From contig JAJKJG010000200.1 of assembly GCA_021154065.1 (NCBI GenBank), forward strand, positions 1 through 20,983: 20,983 bases of DNA, in the 5' to 3' direction. The position numbers were made by a program, and so were the translations under genes. A model generated the notes under the pieces. The model did no database searches. It was not told where the DNA came from and worked only from the letters and a program-made list of their open reading frames with translations. Position 1 is the stretch's first letter. Each line of letters begins with the position of its first letter. This document shows positions 16,037 through 20,983 of the stretch, one piece after another. This stretch comes from Methylobacterium sp. GTDB lineage: Bacteria > Pseudomonadota > Alphaproteobacteria > Rhizobiales > Beijerinckiaceae.

Positions 16037-17322
16037 GCGTCCGTCTCGCCGGGCTCGTAGAGCGCCTCGCGCCCGATGCGGTCGAGGCAGAGCTCGGCGG
16101 TCCAGGGCAGCATCAGCGAGCCGCAGCGGCTGTCGCGGTAGATGCGCTCGAGCGGCAGCGACTTCAGCATCGACTGCCCGCCGCAGGTGCGGATCGCGAG
16201 ACGCGCGATCTCGTTCGCGCTCTCCATGGTCGAGAACTGGGCCGCGTAGGCGCGCAGCACCTGCTCCTTCGTCGGGTTCGCCTGCGCCTCAGTGACGGCC
16301 TGGAACCACAGCGCCTTCGCGGCCTCGAGCCGGATGCGCATCTCGGCGACGGCGATCTGCTTCGTCGGGTACATGCGCCGCTTCACGGGCGGCGTGCCCG
16401 GCGCTTCGCCGCGCAGGTACTTGACGGTGAAGTCGTACCCGGCCTGCGCGAGGCCGATATAGGTCGGCGACAGGGTCAGGAACATGTGCGGCCAGCGCGT
16501 CGCCGCCTGGAAATAGAGCCCGCGCGGCATCAGCGCCTGCTCCTCGGCGACGAACACCTCCCGGAACAGGAGCGTGCGCGACACCGTCCCGCGCATACCA
16601 AGCGGGTCCCAGTCGCCGACGACCGACACGCCCTCGGCCTGCGCCGGAACGGCGAGATAGAGCGTGTTGCGGCGCGACGGCGCGCCGTCGCCGGAATGCT
16701 CGGTCGCGAGCACGCCGTAATAGTCGGCGTGGCCGGACAGCGAGGCGAAGATCTTCTTGCCGTCGACGATCCAGCCGCCCTCGACCGGGCGGGCCTGCGT
16801 CTCGAAGGCGGCGCCGCCGGCCGCCGCGGCGCCGCCTTCCGAGAAGGGCTGCGCATAGATCGCGCCGTCGGCGACGATGCGGCGGTAGTGCAGCGCGCGC
16901 CGGCGCTCGTGCGCGGCGCGGGTCGCAGCGTCCATGTCGAGGTCGTCGGCGAGCGGGCCCGACCACAAGGTCGAGCAGACATGCATGTTCCAGGTCAGCG
17001 CCGTCGCGCCGCAGTAGCGCCCGATCTCGGCAGCGCAGATCGAATAGGCGCGGTAGCCGGCGCCGAGCCCGCCCTGCCCTTTCGGGATGCAGATGGCGAG
17101 GAAGCCGGCCTTGTGCAGGTCGCGATAGTTCTCGGTCGGGAAGGTCGCGTCGCGATCGTGGATCGCGGCGCGTCGGGCGAAGATCGCCTGGCCCATGGCG
17201 CGCGCCTTCGCGGCGAGCGCGGTCTCCTCGTCGCTCAAGCGGAAGGCAGCGGGATCGAAGAGCGGCGGATCGAGGCTCACGCCGTCGAGACCGAGCTCGG
17301 GGATGCCGACATGGGCGGTCAT
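16033..17322 (-). CDS. Acyl-CoA-dehydrogenase-fold flavoprotein, dehydrogenase or flavin-dependent oxygenase
   Basis: 429 residues from ATG 17322 (AAGGAAG upstream). ACAD fold: FPTENYRDLHKAGFLAICIP at 61-80, VDGKKIFASLSGHADYYGV at ~186-204, WDPLGMRGTVSRT at 238-250, and C-terminal GGQSMLKSLPLERIYRDSRCG at 381-401. The usual catalytic Glu of the IYEGT motif is absent: the stretch reads SLMLPWTAEL, with Pro at that place. The usual TEPxxGSD loop is also changed, to PFSEGGAAA. So it may not be an ordinary acyl-CoA dehydrogenase. ACAD-fold oxygenases of the HpaH-C2/HsaA/DszC kind use reduced flavin from a separate reductase, and one such reductase is encoded at 10727-11710. Both options remain open. 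Confidence 0.82.
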   Translation of the reverse strand: MTAHVGIPELGLDGVSLDPPLFDPAAFRLSDEETALAAKARAMGQAIFARRAAIHDRDATFPTENYRDLHKAGFLAICIPKGQGGLGAGYRAYSICAAEIGRYCGATALTWNMHVCSTLWSGPLADDLDMDAATRAAHERRRALHYRRIVADGAIYAQPFSEGGAAAAGGAAFETQARPVEGGWIVDGKKIFASLSGHADYYGVLATEHSGDGAPSRRNTLYLAVPAQAEGVSVVGDWDPLGMRGTVSRTLLFREVFVAEEQALMPRGLYFQAATRWPHMFLTLSPTYIGLAQAGYDFTVKYLRGEAPGTPPVKRRMYPTKQIAVAEMRIRLEAAKALWFQAVTEAQANPTKEQVLRAYAAQFSTMESANEIARLAIRTCGGQSMLKSLPLERIYRDSRCGSLMLPWTAELCLDRIGREALYEPGETDA

Positions 17323-17364
17323 GCGGTGCGCTTCCTTCTCGTCGTCCCGGAAGCCGCGAAGCGG

Positions 17365-18240
17365 CTATCCGAGGCCCATAGTCCCATGCCGCGGGGTGGC
17401 TCCCGGGTCTGCGCTTTGCTCCGCCCGGGCCGACACCGGTAGGGTGGCAAGAAAATCCGCGAGCGCGGCATTGAACAGCCCGGGCCGCTCCATCGGGGCA
17501 AGATGCCCGACGCCGTCGAGGCAGGCATAGGCGGCGCCCGGAATGCGCTCGGCCATGCGCGCCATCATCGGCGCCGGCGCATTCGTGTCCTTCCGGCCGG
17601 CGAGCACGAGGGTCGGCACGCGGAGGCGCGGCAGGGCATCGCGAAGGTCGAAACCCATGAGCGCCCGCATCATCGCCCGGTAGCTCGCCTCGGGCACCGC
17701 CGCCATGCAGGCGCGCGCGAGCGCCAGCCCCTCCGGATCGGGATCGTCGCCGACGAGCTCGGCGACGAGGCCCGGCGCGAGGCCGGACATGGTCTCGCCG
17801 CGATCGAGAGGCCCGAGCCGCGCGGCGATGAAGTCGCGCTGCCAGTCGCCCTCGGGCCGGCCGAACGCCGGGCTCGTTTGCGCCAGCACGATCGCGCCGG
17901 CCGCATCGGCGCGCTCGGCGACGAGCTGCTGCACGATCATGCCGCCGATCGAATGGCCGACGAGAACCGGGCGCTCGACGCCGAGCTGATGGAGAAACCG
18001 CGACAGCGCCTCGGCGAGGGCCGCGATCGAGACCGCGGCGAGCGGCGCCGAGCCGCCATAGCCCGGCATGTCCCAGGCGATGGCGCGCCAATCGGACCCG
18101 AAATATCGCAGCTGGTTCGTGAACGCCCGCGCATTGCCGCCGATGCCGTGCAGGAACACGAGCGCCGGCGCGTCGGCGCGCCCGGCTTCGGCAAACGAGA
18201 ACCGCCCGTCGGCGGTCGATCGAAACGCAATCTCGGACAC
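17365..18240 (-). CDS. Alpha/beta hydrolase (PcaD/NicD-like)
   Basis: 291 residues from GTG 18240, with AAGGGAG five bases upstream. The fold is clear: oxyanion-side FLHGIGGNARAF at 29-40, nucleophile Ser97 in VGHSIGG, acid probably Asp218 in AGRKDTN, and His246 in DGVGHLAPMERP. The last ~20 residues are a loose Pro/Gly tail. Its closest functional groups by pattern are enol-lactonases and C-C or amide hydrolases of aromatic pathways. NicD, the N-formylmaleamate deformylase acting after NicX, belongs to the same broad family and would fit the NicX-like gene nearby. That assignment is inference. It is followed by the ACAD gene 42 bases downstream and preceded by binding proteins. Confidence 0.88.
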   Translation of the reverse strand: MSEIAFRSTADGRFSFAEAGRADAPALVFLHGIGGNARAFTNQLRYFGSDWRAIAWDMPGYGGSAPLAAVSIAALAEALSRFLHQLGVERPVLVGHSIGGMIVQQLVAERADAAGAIVLAQTSPAFGRPEGDWQRDFIAARLGPLDRGETMSGLAPGLVAELVGDDPDPEGLALARACMAAVPEASYRAMMRALMGFDLRDALPRLRVPTLVLAGRKDTNAPAPMMARMAERIPGAAYACLDGVGHLAPMERPGLFNAALADFLATLPVSARAEQSADPGATPRHGTMGLG

Positions 18241-18249
18241 GCCGCTCCC

Positions 18250-18273
18250 TTAACCCGCAAGCCGCCGTCTCAT
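18250..18273 (-). pseudogene. Eight-codon vestige of a further tandem substrate-binding-protein gene
   Basis: At the end of the double binding protein, GAATGA again overlaps an ATG, which reads M-R-R-R-L-A-G-stop. Intact copies start MRRREMLAGLG at the same kind of junction. The nucleotides ATGAGACGGCGG then CTTGCGGGT line up with the 20222 start with six bases missing. This looks like the remains of one more tandem copy. Its TAA touches the ribosome site of the hydrolase, so it could now act as a short coupled leader. Confidence 0.5.
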
Positions 18274-20222
18274 TCGATGACCACGTCGGCGCGGGCGATG
18301 ATGCCGGGTGGGATTGCAAGGCCGAGCGTGTGCGCCGTCTTGAGATTGACGACGAGCTCGAAGATCGCCGGCTGGACGACCGGCAGATCGGCGGGCTTCG
18401 CGCCGAGAAGGATCTGGCCGACGTATTTTCCGACCTGGCGATAGCCCTCGATGATGCTGCCGCCATAGCTCATGAGCCCGCCGGCATCGGCGAAGTCGCG
18501 CGAGAAATAGACGGCCGGAACCGCATCGCGCGCGGCGAGTCCGACAATGCGGTCGCGCAATCCCTGCAGGAAAGGGTCGTCGGCGACGAGGAGTCCATCC
18601 GTCTTTTTCGCCGCAAGCGCTGCGAAAGCGGGCTCGAGCGCGCTTTCGGTGCTCGCCGGCAGAACCTGGACCTCGAGCCCGAGCGTACGCGCCGCGGCCC
18701 GCAGGTCGTCGACCTCGGCGGCGGCGCTCGGATAATCGAAGTTCACGAGCACGGCCACCGAGCGCGCCGTCGGCACCACCTCGCGCAGGAGCTCGAGGCG
18801 CTTTGGTCCAAGCGCGCCGAACGCCAGGTTCACGGCGGTGACGTTGGCTCCTGGACGGTTGAGGCTCTCGACGAGCCCGATTTTGACGGCGTCGCCGCCG
18901 CTCGCGAACACGATCGGGATCGTCGCCGTCGCGGCCTTGGCGGCAAGCCCGGCGACGCCGCCCCCGACCGCGGCGAGGACGGCGACGCGGCGCTCGACAA
19001 GCTCCGCCGCCATCGCCGGCAGGCGGTCGTAGCGGCCCTCGGCCCAGCGGTATTCGACGGCGACGTTCCTGCCTTCGGCGTGGCCGGTCTCGGCAAGGCC
19101 GCGATGGAAAGACGCCAGGACCGCCGCCGCCTCGCCCGGCGAGCGCCCGCTGAGGAACCCGATCACCGGCAGCGTGCGCTGCTGCGCCCGAGCGCCCTGT
19201 GGCCACGCCGCCGCGGCGCCAAGCCCCGCAAGGAGTTCCCGCCATTCGATCACCTCGTCGGCGCGCTCGATGAGCCGCGGCGGGACCGCGAGGCCGAGCG
19301 CCTTCGCGGTCTTGAGGTTGAGCACCAGCTCGAACTTGTCCGGCTGCATCACCGGCAGGTCGGCCGGTTTCTCGCCCTTGAGAATGCGCCCGACATAGAC
19401 GCCCGCCCGGCGATAGTTGTCGGGGAGATCCGTCCCGTAGCTCATGAGGCCGCCAGCCTGGACGTATTCGCGCCAGCGATAGCTTGTCGGGATCGCGTGC
19501 TTGGCCGAGAGCGCGACGAGCCGGTCGCGCTGGCTGTCGAAGAAGGGCTCTGCTGGAACGATGAGGCCGTCGACGCGCAGCTTGCGCAAATCCTCGAAAG
19601 CGTTCTCCAGGTCGCGCTCGGTGCTCGCCTGAAGCAGGTGCAGCTCGAGGCCGAGCGCGCGCGCCGCCTGGCGCGCCAGCGCCGCTTCCTCATCGCCGCT
19701 TGGATTGGACGGGTTCACGAGGTAGGCCATCACGACCGCGCTTGGGACCATATCCTTCAGCACCTCGACCGATTTCGCCGCGAGCTCCGTCGTCAGCGTT
19801 GCCAAGCCGGTGACGTTGCCTCCTGGCCGAGCGAGGCTTGCGACGATGCCGAAACCGACCGGATCGGGCGCCCCGGAGAAGACCACCGGGATCGTCGCGG
19901 TCGCAGCCTTGGCGGCGAGCGCCGAGGGAGCGCCCCCGGCCGACAGGAGCACCGCGACGTTCAGGCCGACGAGCTCCGCCGCAAGCCCGGGCAGCTGCGC
20001 ATAGCGCCCCTCCGCCCAGCGGAACGCGATCGCGACATTGCGCCCCTCGACGAAGCCGGCTTCGGCCAAGCCTTTGCGGAACGCCGCGACGACGGTCGCC
20101 GACTCGCCCGGCGACCGGCTGCTCAGGAAGCCGATCGTCGGCGCGGCCGGCTGTTGCGCGCCCGCCGCCAGCGGCCACGCCGCCGCGGCGCCAAGCCCCG
20201 CAAGCATCTCCCGCCGCCTCAT
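18270..20222 (-). CDS. Double ABC-type substrate-binding protein: two tandem PF04392 paralogues fused in frame
   Basis: 650 residues, twice the ~325 usual for this family (ABC transporter substrate-binding, PF04392). Copy 1 (1-326) starts MRRREMLAGLGAAAAWPLAA, a Tat-like export signal typical of rhizobial members. It shows TIGFLSSRSPGESA, KAATATIPVVF, RPGGNVTG, LMSYG, FELVLNLKTAKALGL and the ending ADEVIE. Copy 2 (327-650) repeats the whole pattern, RELLAGLGAAAAWPQGARAQ to LGLAIPPGIIARADVVIE, about half identical by eye. Copy 1 has no stop: GAA TGG CGG GAA runs straight into copy 2, whereas the 20222 junction has GAATGAGGCGGCGGGA. A 5-base net deletion explains the fusion. The second export signal is now internal. 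No permease or ATPase gene is in the window. The product would bind a ligand in the periplasm; the ligand is unknown. Confidence 0.85.
   Translation of the reverse strand: MRRREMLAGLGAAAAWPLAAGAQQPAAPTIGFLSSRSPGESATVVAAFRKGLAEAGFVEGRNVAIAFRWAEGRYAQLPGLAAELVGLNVAVLLSAGGAPSALAAKAATATIPVVFSGAPDPVGFGIVASLARPGGNVTGLATLTTELAAKSVEVLKDMVPSAVVMAYLVNPSNPSGDEEAALARQAARALGLELHLLQASTERDLENAFEDLRKLRVDGLIVPAEPFFDSQRDRLVALSAKHAIPTSYRWREYVQAGGLMSYGTDLPDNYRRAGVYVGRILKGEKPADLPVMQPDKFELVLNLKTAKALGLAVPPRLIERADEVIEWRELLAGLGAAAAWPQGARAQQRTLPVIGFLSGRSPGEAAAVLASFHRGLAETGHAEGRNVAVEYRWAEGRYDRLPAMAAELVERRVAVLAAVGGGVAGLAAKAATATIPIVFASGGDAVKIGLVESLNRPGANVTAVNLAFGALGPKRLELLREVVPTARSVAVLVNFDYPSAAAEVDDLRAAARTLGLEVQVLPASTESALEPAFAALAAKKTDGLLVADDPFLQGLRDRIVGLAARDAVPAVYFSRDFADAGGLMSYGGSIIEGYRQVGKYVGQILLGAKPADLPVVQPAIFELVVNLKTAHTLGLAIPPGIIARADVVIE
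19201..19232. repeat. Exact 32-bp direct repeat, copy 1 (inner signal-peptide region)
   Basis: The 32 bases 19201-19232 (begins GGCCACGCCG, ends CCCCGCAAG) are identical to 20173-20204. Both encode the AGLGAAAAWP part of the two export signals. A second exact match of 20 bases (19244-19263 and 20221-20240, ATTCGATCACCTCGTCGGCG) covers the VIE-end junctions. They mark recent duplication or gene conversion. Confidence 0.9.
20173..20204. repeat. Exact 32-bp direct repeat, copy 2 (signal peptide of the first copy)
   Basis: This is the partner of 19201-19232, 972 bases away. The high identity here contrasts with the much more diverged bodies of the two binding-protein halves, which suggests selection or conversion at the signal-peptide region. 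Such repeats can recombine and also mislead assembly. Confidence 0.9.
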
Positions 20223-20983
20223 TCGATCACCTCGTCGGCGAGCAAGAGCAATGGGCGAGGCACGTCGATGCCAAGCGTCCGCGCCGTCTTGAGGTTCACG
20301 ACGAGTTGGAACTTCGCCGGGCGTTCGATAGGCAGATCAGCAGGGCGAGTGCCTGCGAGCACCCTTGCAACGATCTGCCCCGATTGACGATAGAGGTCAT
20401 TGACGTTCGGTCCGTAAGCGAGCAATCCGCCGCTGAACGCGAACTCCGGGAAGAGCGAGACCGCCGGAAGCCGGTGCTCCAGAGCGAGTTCCGCCGTCAG
20501 CGCCGGGTTCGATCCGAAAACCGGCGAGGACAGCAAGACGGCCCCCTCGACGCGTTTGGACTGCGCCGAGCCAAAGGCGCGCCGCATCGCCGCGGCGCCC
20601 TCCACCTCGATGAGCTCGACCTTGACGCCCAGCAGATCGGCGGCTCGGCGGGCTCCCTCGAGCTGCAGCGTCCCGGTGCTCGGGTCCCAAAGAATGGCGA
20701 TGCGAGAAAGGTTCGGCAGAACCGCGCGAAGCAGCTCGAGCCATTTTGTGCTGAAGTCAGGGAAGTCGAGGAAGATGCCGGTCAAGTTGCCGCCGGGCCT
20801 CGGCAAGCTGGACACGAAACCGGCCGCTATGGGGTCGGACTCCAGATCGAGCGCCACCGTCGCGACGTTCGGCGCGGCGGCGAGCGCCGCCCGAACAGCC
20901 GCCGGTCCGGTGACGAAGAGCACATCAACCCGCTCCGCGGAGATCTCCCTGGCAAGTGCGGGAAGGCGCTCGGCGTCGGCGCC
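20219..20983 (-). CDS. ABC-type substrate-binding protein, PF04392 family (N-terminus outside window)
   Basis: Open to the right edge: the frame reads ADAERLPALAREISAERVDV before the GTG at 20923, so that GTG is not the start. About 254 codons are visible, lacking the signal peptide and the first strands. Family features: LFVTGPAAVRAAL, SLPRPGGNLTGIFLDF, RIAILWDPSTGT, LLAYGPNVNDLYRQSGQIVARVL, FQLVVNLKTARTLGI and the ending ADEVIE. It is the third, more diverged paralogue of the array. Its TGA overlaps the ATG of the next gene (ATGA at 20219-20222), so the genes are translationally coupled. Confidence 0.9.
   Translation of the reverse strand, partial: GADAERLPALAREISAERVDVLFVTGPAAVRAALAAAPNVATVALDLESDPIAAGFVSSLPRPGGNLTGIFLDFPDFSTKWLELLRAVLPNLSRIAILWDPSTGTLQLEGARRAADLLGVKVELIEVEGAAAMRRAFGSAQSKRVEGAVLLSSPVFGSNPALTAELALEHRLPAVSLFPEFAFSGGLLAYGPNVNDLYRQSGQIVARVLAGTRPADLPIERPAKFQLVVNLKTARTLGIDVPRPLLLLADEVIE

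Noticed and set aside
18330..20387. Long plus-strand open frame (685 codons) opposite the binding-protein genes
   Set aside because: It is an antisense shadow in GC-rich DNA, with Arg/Asp/Glu-rich low-information sequence and no domain, while the minus strand encodes clear family members.

Overview
The window reads as a high-GC alphaproteobacterial chromosome segment, most likely Hyphomicrobiales (Rhizobiales). The support is a clear gcrA cell-cycle gene with GANTC (CcrM-type) sites upstream, an argD-argF-hslO gene order, and tandem PF04392 substrate-binding proteins with MRRRE..AAAAWP leaders. No rRNA, tRNA, insertion sequence or CRISPR array was seen.

Layout. 2-1884 (+): the 3' end of a Pro/Ala-rich protein with an NTF2-like C-terminal domain, then a membrane protein with a degenerate SNase-like domain. 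1961-2688 (+): a vapBC toxin-antitoxin locus with a palindrome at its start; vapC carries a single-base frameshift. 2685-5834 (-): translationally coupled argD-argF followed by hslO (arginine biosynthesis and a redox chaperone). 6001-6402 (-): a DUF805 membrane protein. 6766-7305 (+): gcrA, preceded by five GANTC sites and a 14-bp perfect palindrome. 7310-8329 (-): a YbhN/MprF-type membrane protein. 8479-10743 (+): an exported GH3 beta-glucosidase.

10727-20983 is an accessory, mostly catabolic region. A flavin reductase-MarR fusion (-) is divergent from a NicX-like 2,5-dihydroxypyridine dioxygenase (+). Next come a HigBA-type toxin-antitoxin pair (-) whose toxin is also frameshifted, and three small hypothetical genes (-), the middle one apparently frameshifted. 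From about 20983 leftward runs a likely minus-strand operon: a partial substrate-binding protein, a double substrate-binding protein made by in-frame fusion of two tandem paralogues, an 8-codon vestige of a further paralogue, an alpha/beta hydrolase, an acyl-CoA-dehydrogenase-fold enzyme and an AMP-forming CoA ligase.

Working hypothesis (inference): reductase-MarR, NicX-like dioxygenase, ACAD-fold oxygenase or dehydrogenase, hydrolase, CoA ligase and binding proteins form a scattered catabolic cluster for an aromatic or N-heterocyclic compound. All the large conserved genes are uninterrupted. The three probable one-base deletions fall only in two toxins and one small hypothetical gene.
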